From Planomonospora parontospora (GTDB lineage Bacteria > Actinomycetota > Actinomycetes > Streptosporangiales > Streptosporangiaceae): 64,000 nucleotides of DNA. The stretch covers positions 147,676 to 211,675 of the forward strand of contig BMQD01000005.1 of NCBI GenBank assembly GCA_014647935.1. Reading direction: 5' to 3'. The position numbers and the translations under genes are program-made. This document shows, one piece after another, positions 48,535 to 56,035 of this stretch. The notes beneath the pieces were generated by a model, which saw nothing but the letters and a program-made list of their open reading frames with translations, had not been told where the DNA came from and searched no databases. Position 1 is the stretch's first letter, and every line of letters begins with the position of its first letter.

Positions 48535-49511
48535 GCCTGATGGACGGAGGGACGAACCTGGTGGCGGCGGCCGACGTGGCCGCCGCCGCGGTCCGGATCG
48601 CGCCGTTCGTACGGCGCACGCCGCTGCTGCGCCTGCCGGGCGGACGGCTCTGGATCAAACCCGAGAACCGGCAGCCCACCCGCTCGTTCAAGGTGCGGGG
48701 CGCGGTGAACGCCGTGGGCCGGCTGGCGGAGCGGGGGATCGGGCACGTCATCGCCCAGTCCTCCGGGAACCACGCCCAGGCCGTCGCGTACGCCGCCGGC
48801 AGGTACGGCCTGCGGGCGACCGTGGTCCTGCCGGACACCGCGCCTGAGCTGAAGGTGGCGGCCGCCCGCAGGCTCGGCGCCGAGGTGGTGATCGTGCCGC
48901 CGGCGTTGCGGGAGGTGACCTGCCTGGCGCTGGCCGACCGGCTCGAGGCGACGGTGGTCCGCTCCGACGATTTCGACGTCATCGCCGGACACGGCAGCGC
49001 CGGGACCGAGATCGGCCTGGACCTGTCCGGCGTCGGCGCGATCCTGGTGCCGGTCTGCAACGGCGGGCTGCTGGCCGGGATCGCGGTCGCGGCCAAGGCC
49101 GTGGACCCGGCGGTCAGGGTGATCGGTGTCGAGCCCGAGCTGGCCGCCGACGGCGCGGCCAGCTTCCGCGCGGGCCGGCGCACCGCGTGGCCGGTGCAGC
49201 AGACCTACCGCACCCGGGCCGACGGCCTGCGCGCTCCGGTCCTGGGGGCGCTGGCCTGGGAGCACATCAACCGGTACGTGGACGACATGGTGACCGTGAG
49301 CGAGGACGGCATCGAGGCCGCCGCCGACGTCCTCTGGCGGGAGCTTGGGGAACGCGCCGAACCCAGCGGCGCGGTGGCCGCCGCGGCCTACTTCGCCCAC
49401 CGGGCCGTGCTGCCCGACGGGCCCGTGGTGGCCGTCCTCTCCGGCGGCAACGTGATGGCCCGCCCCGATGCCGGGAACGTCAGGGAACGCTCCCTCATCG
49501 GAGGCCCGTGA
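48531..49511 (+). CDS. PLP-dependent threonine/serine dehydratase-like enzyme
   Basis: 326 residues, fold-type II PLP enzyme. PLP lysine motif TRSFKVRGAVNAVG (about residue 52), SSGNHAQAVAYAA, PVCNGGLLAGIAVAAK (phosphate loop) and AVLSGGNVM near the C-terminus. It resembles catabolic threonine dehydratase, serine racemase and hydroxyaspartate dehydratase and has no ACT regulatory domain. The ATG overlaps the NRPS stop (ATGA), so it belongs to the operon. It may supply or recycle an unusual amino acid (D-Ser, dehydro or keto acid), but the reaction cannot be read from the sequence. Confidence 0.88.
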   Translation: MSLMDGGTNLVAAADVAAAAVRIAPFVRRTPLLRLPGGRLWIKPENRQPTRSFKVRGAVNAVGRLAERGIGHVIAQSSGNHAQAVAYAAGRYGLRATVVLPDTAPELKVAAARRLGAEVVIVPPALREVTCLALADRLEATVVRSDDFDVIAGHGSAGTEIGLDLSGVGAILVPVCNGGLLAGIAVAAKAVDPAVRVIGVEPELAADGAASFRAGRRTAWPVQQTYRTRADGLRAPVLGALAWEHINRYVDDMVTVSEDGIEAAADVLWRELGERAEPSGAVAAAAYFAHRAVLPDGPVVAVLSGGNVMARPDAGNVRERSLIGGP

Positions 49512-49539
49512 CACGGATCCCGTGCCGGTCGCGGACCCG

Positions 49540-49590
49540 GTGGACCTTGTGGACCTCGTGGACCTCGTGGACCTCGTGGACGCGAATTCA
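49540..49590 (+). repeat. Intergenic 9-nt tandem repeat
   Basis: Five to six copies of TGGACCTCG (first copy TGGACCTTG), starting 29 nt after the dehydratase stop. One frame would read Val-Asp-Leu repeats, but no start and ribosome site supports translation. Confidence 0.9.
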
Positions 49591-49752
49591 CCGGGGCCGC
49601 GGATATCTGCCCGCAGGCGTCCCACCGATCCGCAAGCGGTATCCAAGTGCGCCGGTTCACTCTCTTTTCCAGGACACCGGATGTCCGACGGGTGATTCCC
49701 ACTCGAATCGCCGTTCATGCAGATTCCGCTTCTTCACGAAAGGCAGGGAGAA

Positions 49753-49992
49753 ATGAGAGCTCGTCGTCTGGCCGCAGTGGCGCTGATGGCCGGTGGGCTG
49801 GCATTCGGCACCGTCGCGGTCCCGGCCGCGGCAGCGTCCGCCCAGGCCACCGAGGGCTGGCACCTCATGGGCCACTACAAATTGCGCAGCGAATGCGTCC
49901 GGACCGGTTTCCAGGCGCTCGTCAACGGTGCCGCCCTGGACTTCCGGTGCACGCTCTCCGGTTCGCGTTTCGACCTCTACCTCTACTACTGA
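49753..49992 (+). CDS. Small secreted protein with one predicted disulfide
   Basis: 79 residues from the ATG at 49753 (AGGGAG 3 nt upstream). A signal peptide is clear: MRARR basic start, hydrophobic core LAAVALMAGGLAFGTVAV and Ala-rich cleavage site near AAAASAQA, about residue 31. The mature about 48 residues (EGWHLMGHYKLRSECVRTGF, then a second cysteine in DFRCTLSG, ending DLYLYY) contain exactly two cysteines. Similar tiny exported proteins are frequent in actinomycetes and have no known function. Transcription is separate from the NRPS operon, from which 240 nt separate it. Confidence 0.8.
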   Translation: MRARRLAAVALMAGGLAFGTVAVPAAAASAQATEGWHLMGHYKLRSECVRTGFQALVNGAALDFRCTLSGSRFDLYLYY

Positions 49993-50000
49993 CACGCGGC

Positions 50001-50032
50001 GGCCCCCGGCCCTGACCACAGGGCCGGGGGCC
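50001..50032. terminator. Terminator between secreted-protein gene and tRNA genes
   Basis: Perfect 14-bp stem (50001-50014 with 50019-50032) and ACCA loop, between the plus-strand gene ending at 49992 and the minus-strand tRNA ending at 50052. No U-tract, probably bidirectional. Confidence 0.75.
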
Positions 50033-50051
50033 GTGCCCCGCCGGGCCGTCG

Positions 50052-50125
50052 TGCCGCCCCCGGGATTCGAACCCGGATCCTCCGCGACCTGAGCGCGGCG
50101 CCTCTGCCGTTTGGGCCAGGGCGGC
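50052..50125 (-). tRNA. Atypical tRNA with anticodon CAG (Leu) but class I shape
   Basis: 74 nt on the minus strand. Acceptor GCCGCCC/GGGCGGC (7 bp), 3-bp D stem GCC/GGC with 11-nt loop, anticodon stem CCGCG/CGCGG with loop CTCAGGT (anticodon CAG), 5-nt variable loop AGGAT, T arm CCGGG-TTCGAAT-CCCGG, discriminator A. All stems pair. Bacterial tRNA-Leu normally has a long variable arm (class II, about 85 nt), which is missing here, so charging by LeuRS is uncertain. Confidence 0.85.
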
Positions 50126-50247
50126 GAGCCGCGCGTCCGGTCCGGGTGGCGTGGCCCGGGCGGACGCGGGTGGACCGTGGACCGGGCGGGGGTCGCCAAT
50201 CCCGCCGCCGAGTCCCGGCCCGGTGCCCTCTCCTTTCAGGGCACTCG

Positions 50248-50318
50248 TGGACCGGCAGGGAATCGAACCCTGGACTCCTGCTTGCAAGGCAGGTGTGATC
50301 CCGCTTCACCATCGGCCC
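50248..50318 (-). tRNA. Atypical short tRNA with anticodon TGC (Ala)
   Basis: 71 nt on the minus strand. Acceptor GGGCCGA/CCGGTCC with G3:U70, the AlaRS identity pair, and an A7-C66 mismatch; D stem GTGA/TCAC with a 7-nt loop; anticodon stem CCTGC/GCAGG with loop CTTGCAA (anticodon TGC); 4-nt variable loop; T arm CAGGG-TTCGATT-CCCTG; discriminator A. The body is unlike the housekeeping tRNA-Ala. It lies 122 nt upstream of the CAG tRNA, with a hairpin between them (50223-50244). Confidence 0.82.
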
Positions 50319-50878
50319 GGGAACCGCCCGCCGCGGACGCTCCGAGGGGAGCGCGGCCCGCGGGCCCCGCCGCGCCCTCGCGGCCGGCACCGCGGACGCC
50401 CGCCGCGCAGGCGGCGGAAACGGCGGAAAAGGCGGTCCAAAGGAAATGCATTCCACTGTGGAGTTGTCAGGCGTGTTTCCCCGGTAATCGGTTCCGGTCG
50501 CGGAGCGGATCCGCGCGGATGAATCGGTGCGGTATGCGCTCCGGCTCCGGAGTCCGTCCCCTCTCTTGTTCGTCCGGCTCCTGTGTTCGAAGATTAGGTT
50601 TTCGCATACGGAATGCCAAGTTGTTTTCTCCGCGGCCCCGCGCGGGCCGGGGACCGGTCGTATCCGGCCGCGAGTCCCGGCCGAAGGCCTGCTGAGCATC
50701 GGCCTGATTCCGGTCATCGGACCCGGGACGCCCGCGTCGGCCGGCCGGGCGGTGCCGGCCGACAGGTCCGGGGCGGGGGGGTCGGCCAGGCGGGCCACGG
50801 CGGCTGTGGTTTCCCGCACCCCTGGACGACCATGTGCCCCATGGCGGCCGTACCCCGGTCGTTCCTAGTGTGAGACGC
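50319..50878. other. Gene-poor region between tRNA genes and histidine kinase
   Basis: 560 bp in which I find no convincing gene: open frames on both strands lack ribosome sites and family features. The stretch 50560-50630 is less GC-rich. The right end holds a probable leaderless promoter for the kinase (TAGTGT at 50866-50871, 7 nt before the ATG). The tRNA promoter should lie just right of 50318, but I cannot define it. Confidence 0.5.
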
Positions 50879-52066
50879 ATGACGGAACGGCTGATCGACG
50901 TGATGGGAACACCCGGTGCGCCGCGAGCCGGCATGCGGTCGGCGGCCGGAGGGGCGAGGCTCGTCGGGGCGGCGGCCAGAGGGCTGAGGCTCGTCGGTGC
51001 GGTGGCGGCCGGTGCGGTGACCGCACTTGCGGGGTTGCTGTTCGTGCTGGTGGCGACGCCGTTCGCGGACCGTCCCGCCGTGCGCTCGGCGGCCGCCCGG
51101 CTGACCGGGCTGGAGCTGCGGCGGCTGCGCCTGGAGCTTCCCGGCAGGGACGCGGAGGGCGAGCTGCGTTACCTGGCCGCCCGGACGCCGGTGGGCCTGC
51201 TGGGCGGCATCGTGGTGCTGCTGCTCGTGATCGGTGTCGGCCTGGCGGTCACGCTGGCGTCGTCGTGGGGGCGCGGGGAGGCGTTCGACGGCATGCTGCC
51301 CACCCCGCCGCTGGTGGCCTACATAGGCCTGTCGGGCTTCGTTCTGCTGTTCCTGGACGTGTGCGGTCTGGTGGGGGTGGAGGCGCTGGAGCGGCGGCTG
51401 GCCGTACGGCTGCTCGCTCCCGACCCGACGGAGGCGCTGCGGCGGCGGATCGACGAGCTGACCGTGAGCCGCGCCGGGGTGGTCGCGGCGGTCGACGCCG
51501 AACGGCGGCGGATCGAGCGCGACCTCCACGACGGGGTGCAGCAGCGGCTGGTGGCGCTGTCCATGCTCGCCGGACGCGCCCGCCGGGGCCGGCCCGAACT
51601 GCTGGGACAGCTGCACGAGCAGGCCCAGCAGGCGCTGGTGGAGCTGCGCGAGGTGGCCTGGCGGGTCTACCCGTCGGGGCTGGACGCGCACGGGCTGGCC
51701 GAGGCGCTGGCCGGGGTGGCCGAGCGGGCCTCGGTCGCGGTCAAGGTGACGTGCGAGTTGCCGGAGCGGCCTCCGGCGGCGGTGGAGGCCGCCGCCTACT
51801 TCGTGGCCGGCGAGGCGGTGACGAACGCCGTGAAACACTCGGGGGCCACCCTGGTCGCCATCGAGGTGCGTCAGGAAGGCGCCGCGGTGGTCGTGCGGGT
51901 GGAAGACGACGGCACGGGCGGAGCCGACGCCGCCGGCGGCGGGCTGACCGGGCTGGCGCAGCGGGTGGCCGCGCTCGACGGCCGGTTCACCGTGACCAGC
52001 CCGCCCGGGGGGCCGACCGTGATCGAAGCGGAGCTGCCGTGCGCATCCCGTCCCTCAGCCGCGTGA
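50879..52066 (+). CDS. Two-component sensor histidine kinase, NarL/DesK type
   Basis: 395 residues from the ATG at 50879. Three membrane segments (about 35-60, 105-130, 150-172) are followed by a HisKA_3 dimerisation domain with the phospho-accepting histidine in RRRIERDLHDGVQQRLVALS and a HATPase domain (AAAYFVAGEAVTNAVKHSGA N box, VRVEDDGTGGADAAGGGLTG G box, LAQRVAALDGRFTVTS). Such kinases nearly always sit beside a LuxR-type response regulator, but the next gene is a convergent phosphatase, so the partner must be elsewhere or lost. No ribosome site; probably leaderless. Confidence 0.88.
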   Translation: MTERLIDVMGTPGAPRAGMRSAAGGARLVGAAARGLRLVGAVAAGAVTALAGLLFVLVATPFADRPAVRSAAARLTGLELRRLRLELPGRDAEGELRYLAARTPVGLLGGIVVLLLVIGVGLAVTLASSWGRGEAFDGMLPTPPLVAYIGLSGFVLLFLDVCGLVGVEALERRLAVRLLAPDPTEALRRRIDELTVSRAGVVAAVDAERRRIERDLHDGVQQRLVALSMLAGRARRGRPELLGQLHEQAQQALVELREVAWRVYPSGLDAHGLAEALAGVAERASVAVKVTCELPERPPAAVEAAAYFVAGEAVTNAVKHSGATLVAIEVRQEGAAVVVRVEDDGTGGADAAGGGLTGLAQRVAALDGRFTVTSPPGGPTVIEAELPCASRPSAA

Positions 52067-52084
52067 ATCCGGGTTGAGGGACGG
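52048..52084. terminator. Bidirectional terminator at convergent gene ends
   Basis: CCGTCCCTCA (52048-52057) pairs perfectly with TGAGGGACGG (52075-52084) across a 17-nt loop. It overlaps the last codons of both the kinase and the phosphatase genes. Confidence 0.5.
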
Positions 52085-52555
52085 CGGGAAGCGCAGCACC
52101 CAGCGACGCTGCCACGGGGTTTCGACGGCCCGCTGATGGTGGTGCTCGCGTGTCCAGGCGACGGCGTCGGCCGGGTCGAGACCGGCCAGGACGGCCAGGC
52201 AGGCGACGACCGTGCCGGTACGGCCGACGCCACCGTCGCAGGCGACCTCCACCGCGGTGCCCGCCCGCGCTCGCTCGTACAGCGCACGGATCTGCCGCAC
52301 GGCCGCGTCGCGGTCGCGGGGCAGCAGGAAGTCGGGCCACCGGATCCACTCGTGCGGCCACCGAAGCCCGCTCTCGTGGCGGCGGCGGAGCCCGTCGGAA
52401 CCCAGGTAGAGACCGAAATCGGGTACGGGCCCCTCCGGTGGCGGACGGCGGAGGCCGCGGCCGCGGATCCAGGTGCCGTCGGGGAGCCGGAAAGCGCCTG
52501 CGAGCGGCGGTCCGCCCGCCGGACGGGCCGTCGTGCCGTCCACGGAGTCGTTCAT
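52055..52555 (-). CDS. Protein-tyrosine/dual-specificity phosphatase-like protein
   Basis: 166 residues from the ATG at 52555 (AGGAGG 6 nt upstream). It contains the cysteine phosphatase P-loop C-x5-R as VACDGGVGRTGTVVACLAVL (about residues 110-130; Ala replaces the usual His before Cys) and an upstream segment (WPHEWIRWPDFLLPRD) that could hold the general-acid aspartate. Actinomycetes encode many short proteins of this type. It overlaps the kinase gene end by 12 bp on the opposite strand. Confidence 0.8.
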   Translation of the reverse strand: MNDSVDGTTARPAGGPPLAGAFRLPDGTWIRGRGLRRPPPEGPVPDFGLYLGSDGLRRRHESGLRWPHEWIRWPDFLLPRDRDAAVRQIRALYERARAGTAVEVACDGGVGRTGTVVACLAVLAGLDPADAVAWTREHHHQRAVETPWQRRWVLRFPPSLNPDSRG

Positions 52556-52595
52556 GGGAGTCCTCCTGGTCTCCTTGGGGAAGCGGAGCCGTCTA

Positions 52596-52664
52596 CTTCG
52601 GGCTTCTTCGGTGAGCGGGGCCGTCAAACCGTCTTCGGGCTTCTTCAGCGAGCGGGGCTGTCAA
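52596..52664. repeat. Imperfect 32-nt direct duplication
   Basis: The segments 52596-52627 and 52633-52664 are nearly identical (about 29 of 32), period 37. The second copy includes the end of the CGNR gene (stop at 52645-52647), so the first is a duplicate of that gene end in front of the phosphatase gene. Confidence 0.8.
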
Positions 52665-53235
52665 GCCGCCGCCGTTCGCGGTGATTCGCGACATTGATCC
52701 GGTTGCCGCACACGTCGGGCCTGCAGTAGACGCGACGGCCCCCGCGGCTGACGTCGACGAACACCCCGCGGCAGCCCGGGGCGGCACAGGCACGGAACCG
52801 GCCGTGCCCGAGCGCCCGAACGGCGCCGAGCAACCCGATGCCGATGAGCGTGGCCAGTTCCTCGGCCAGCGGTGCGCCCGGCCTGGTCGGGACGTACCAC
52901 TGCCACCGCCCGCCGGGATCGCGCTCCAGCACCGGCCTGAGCCCTGCCCGCCCGGCCAGCACGGCGCCGCCCGCGACGGCCTGGTCCTCCGTCTCGGTCT
53001 CCACGACGCCGCGTGCCTCCCGGCGCAGCAGGTGGACCTCGCGGAGGTCGTCGTCGGTCGGCGGCCGCCCGCCCGCCACGGCGTCGAGCCGCAGCCCGTG
53101 TCCTGCGAGGAACCCCATCAGCGCGTCCGGGGTCGGCAGAGCCTCGCCCGCCGCGGCCTGCACGGTGGGAGAGGTGTTGGCCAGATCGCCGGCCAGAGCC
53201 GCCCCGGCCGTGTAGTCGGTGATGGAGATCCGCAC
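52645..53235 (-). CDS. CGNR zinc-finger transcriptional regulator-like protein
   Basis: 196 residues from the GTG at 53235. The N-terminal about 130 residues form the ABATE-type ligand domain (DYTAGAALAGDLANTSPTVQ; LREVHLLRREARGVVE). The C-terminus has the CGNR zinc finger: RACAAPGCRGVFVDVSRGGR and YCRPDVCGNRINVANHRER, with four cysteines for zinc. The family is thought to bind DNA and respond to a small molecule. Its promoter probably lies in the AT-rich block 53252-53298. Transcription could continue into the phosphatase gene 90 nt downstream. Confidence 0.88.
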   Translation of the reverse strand: MRISITDYTAGAALAGDLANTSPTVQAAAGEALPTPDALMGFLAGHGLRLDAVAGGRPPTDDDLREVHLLRREARGVVETETEDQAVAGGAVLAGRAGLRPVLERDPGGRWQWYVPTRPGAPLAEELATLIGIGLLGAVRALGHGRFRACAAPGCRGVFVDVSRGGRRVYCRPDVCGNRINVANHRERRRLDSPAR

Positions 53236-53593
53236 TCCGCACCTCGTCTCGGTAATCGAATAAATAAAACTATAACCCTTACATAGATCACAAAGGACAC
53301 CCGCACCCGGCCGGGGCGACGTGAGTCCGGCCGAGCGGCGGGAGCAGTCCGTGCACGTGGGCGCAGGGCGAGGCGGAGGCGGGGCGGGCTCTCACCGGCG
53401 GAACACCGTGTCGGCCACGAGCCCGCGCAGTACGGTCTCTGCCGGCCGGCATGCCGTGCTCCCGAGGCTACGAAGGACCGGGAGGCGGCGGGAATGAGGC
53501 GCATGGCCGTACCTGGGGTACGGAAAACCGCAGGTTCAGGCGGACGGGCGCCTCATTCCGCCGGGCGGGCGGCCCGGCCTACCGTTCCCGACC
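53236..53593. promoter_or_regulatory. Divergent control region between CGNR regulator and M28 peptidase
   Basis: 358 bp. The left part (53252-53298) is strikingly AT-rich. The right part holds nested inverted repeats: 12-bp arms GGAATGAGGCGC (53491-53502) and GCGCCTCATTCC (53548-53559), enclosing CCGTACC-tgg-GGTACGG (53507-53523). A -10-like TACCGT (53580-53585) lies 8 nt before the peptidase ATG, suggesting a leaderless transcript. No gene. Confidence 0.55.
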
Positions 53594-55945
53594 ATGATCG
53601 GAAAGTTGTTCGATGTGCCACGGCGGGTGCGGGCCGGGTCGGCGGCCCTGCTCGTCCTGGCCGTGGTGATCATTCTGACGGCCATGGCGGACAGCACCAT
53701 GCAACCCCTTCCGGCCACCGCCCCGGACGACCGGTTCAGCGCCGGGCGCGCGCTGGTCCACCTGAAGGAGTTCGCCGCCGAACCACGGCCCGTCGGCAGC
53801 CGGGCCGGCGACCGGGCCCGGGACTACCTGGCCGGACGGCTGCGCGCGGCAGGGCTGGAGGTCGAGATCCAACGCTCGGTCGGTTCCCGCTCCGCGGCGG
53901 GGCTGGCGACGTTCGGCCAGGTCGACAACATCGTGGGCCGGCTGCGGGGAACGGCCTCGACCGGCACCGTGCTCATCGCCGCGCACTACGACTCCGCAGC
54001 CATGGGGCCGGGCGCCTCCGACGACGGCGCCGCGGTGGCCGCGATGCTCGAGACCGTCCGGGCGCTCCGCGGCGGCCCCGGCCTGCGTAACGACATCGTG
54101 CTGCTCATGTCGGACGGTGAGGAGGACGGTGTGCTCGGCGCCGAGGCCTTCGTCCGGGAGCACCCCCTGGGCAGGACCGGCGGCGTGCTGCTGAACTGGG
54201 AGGCGCGCGGGGTCAGCGGCCCCTCGCTGATGTTCGAGACCTCCGCGGACAACGCCCGTCTGGTCGAGACGTTCGCAGGCGCCGTCCCCGCGCCGCGCGG
54301 CCACTCCGCCATGGTGGAGCTGTATCGGCTGCTGCCCAACAACACGGACTTCACCCCGCTGACCAAGGCCGGCTTCACCGGCATGAACTTCGCCTACATC
54401 CAGGGTTCCTCGCTGTACCACACCGCGGGTGACTCCATCGCGAACCTCGACCCGGGCAGCCTGCAACACCATGGCGGCAACATGCTGGCGCTGGCGCGCG
54501 CCCTCGGCGGCACGGACCTGCGGACGCTGGCCTCCGATCACGACGCCACCTACTTCCGTGCACTCGGCACCATGATCACTTATTCGGATCGGCTCGTCTG
54601 GCCGCTGGCGGTGCTGGCCGTCGTCGCGGTGGCCGGTCTGGCGCTGGCGGCCCGCGTCAGGCGGCTGCTGAGCCTGCCCCGGCTGATCGCGGCGACGGCC
54701 TCGGCCGTGGTGCCGCCGGCGGTGTCGGCCGCCCTGGCGCAGGGGCTGTGGGAACTGCTGGTGTCCTGGCGGCCCGCCTACGACCTGATGGGCGGCCTGC
54801 TGCACCGGCCGCGGCCGTACCAGGCGGCGATCGCGGTCCTGTGCGCGCTGGCGGTCCTCGGCTGGTACCTGGCGCTGCGCCGCAGGCTGGGCCCGGCGGC
54901 GCTGGCGGTCGGCGCGCTGGCCTGGTTCGCCGGGCTGGGCGTGCTGTGCGCCCAGGCCGCTCCCGGGGCGTCCTTCCTGTTCGCCCTGCCGGCGCTGACG
55001 GGCGCGCTCGGCTGGCTGGCCGCGGTCCTGCTCCGCACGCCTGCCCGGGCGCGGACGGTCGTGGCGATGTTCGGTCCGGTCACGGCCGCGATGCTGGGTC
55101 CGGTCACGGCCGCGATGCTGCTGCCGTCCCTGGCCGGGGACGTCTTCGACGGGATGGGTCTGGCACTCGGCGGGGCGAGCGCGTCGGTGCTGGCCTTGTC
55201 CGGGCTGATCGCGGTGCCGATCGCGGAGCTGTTCCTGCCCGATCCCGCCACCCGGCCGAAGCGGGCCGTCGTTCTCGCGGTGCCCCTGACGGCCCTGCTC
55301 CTCGCGTCGGTGCTGGTCGCCATCGGGCTCGTGGCGGACGACTTCGACGCCGACCGGCCGCGGCGCACGCATCTGGCGTACGTCATGGACGCCGCCACCC
55401 GTACCGCCCACTGGGTCAGCGCCGACGCGGACCCGGCGCGGTGGACCGAGCGGTACGTGTCCGGCCACGACGCCTCCGCGCTGCCCCCCGGGTACGCACG
55501 CGGCACGCTCCGGACCGGACCCGCACCGGCGATCGCCGCCGAGGGCCCGCGAGCCGACGTCCTGGCCCGCAGCGGGGACACGCTGGAACTGCACGTGACC
55601 GCCGGGAAGGGGGCGCGCTCGGTGACGCTGCGGCTCGACCGGCCGATCACCCGCGCCACCGCGTCGGCCGGCCGGTTCGGGTCGGTGAGCGTGCCCGTCA
55701 CCGGCACACGAGCCGGTACCTGGCCCGCGGAGATCCGCTTCCGCGGCATCCCCGCCCGGGGAGTCCGGATCACCCTGCGCATACCGGAGCAGGACCGGAT
55801 CCGCCTCACCGTGATCGCCGAGACCGACGGGCTGACCGCCGTGCCGGGCTTCGTCCCCAGACCTCCTGGGCTGGTCGCCGCCACCAGGGAGGACGGTGAC
55901 CTCACCGCGGTCACGCGCGGTTACACCCTGACCGGGGACTTCTGA
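53594..55945 (+). CDS. Membrane-bound M28 family zinc metallopeptidase
   Basis: 783 residues. An N-terminal membrane anchor (about 13-32) is followed by an M28 peptidase domain (about 45-310) with zinc ligands in VLIAAHYDSAAMGPGASDDG, LLMSDGEEDGVLGAEAFVRE and GSSLYHTAGDSIANLD. About eight further membrane segments (about 330-600) and an approximately 170-residue C-terminal beta-rich extracytoplasmic domain follow. This layout matches the endoplasmic metallopeptidase 1-like branch of M28, found in many bacteria. The peptidase domain should face outside. A direct duplication of Gly-Pro-Val-Thr-Ala-Ala-Met-Leu occurs near residue 500. Confidence 0.9.
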   Translation: MIGKLFDVPRRVRAGSAALLVLAVVIILTAMADSTMQPLPATAPDDRFSAGRALVHLKEFAAEPRPVGSRAGDRARDYLAGRLRAAGLEVEIQRSVGSRSAAGLATFGQVDNIVGRLRGTASTGTVLIAAHYDSAAMGPGASDDGAAVAAMLETVRALRGGPGLRNDIVLLMSDGEEDGVLGAEAFVREHPLGRTGGVLLNWEARGVSGPSLMFETSADNARLVETFAGAVPAPRGHSAMVELYRLLPNNTDFTPLTKAGFTGMNFAYIQGSSLYHTAGDSIANLDPGSLQHHGGNMLALARALGGTDLRTLASDHDATYFRALGTMITYSDRLVWPLAVLAVVAVAGLALAARVRRLLSLPRLIAATASAVVPPAVSAALAQGLWELLVSWRPAYDLMGGLLHRPRPYQAAIAVLCALAVLGWYLALRRRLGPAALAVGALAWFAGLGVLCAQAAPGASFLFALPALTGALGWLAAVLLRTPARARTVVAMFGPVTAAMLGPVTAAMLLPSLAGDVFDGMGLALGGASASVLALSGLIAVPIAELFLPDPATRPKRAVVLAVPLTALLLASVLVAIGLVADDFDADRPRRTHLAYVMDAATRTAHWVSADADPARWTERYVSGHDASALPPGYARGTLRTGPAPAIAAEGPRADVLARSGDTLELHVTAGKGARSVTLRLDRPITRATASAGRFGSVSVPVTGTRAGTWPAEIRFRGIPARGVRITLRIPEQDRIRLTVIAETDGLTAVPGFVPRPPGLVAATREDGDLTAVTRGYTLTGDF

Positions 55946-55988
55946 ATCCCGTCATGGGCGCCCGCGCGATCGGGGACGGCACAGCGGA

Positions 55989-56018
55989 CCCCGCCGGGCG
56001 CGGCAGCGCCGGGCGGGG
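55989..56018. terminator. Bidirectional terminator between peptidase and LPMO genes
   Basis: 13-bp stem with one mismatch (55989-56001 with 56006-56018), GGCA loop, between convergent genes. Confidence 0.6.
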
Positions 56019-56035
56019 CCGGTGGACTCGGCGGG

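Noticed and set aside
52035-52076. GTG CGC ATC after the kinase looks like the start of a deleted LuxR-type response regulator.
   Set aside because: The frame ends after 12 codons and the sequence is better explained as the bidirectional terminator stem and the coding end of the convergent phosphatase.
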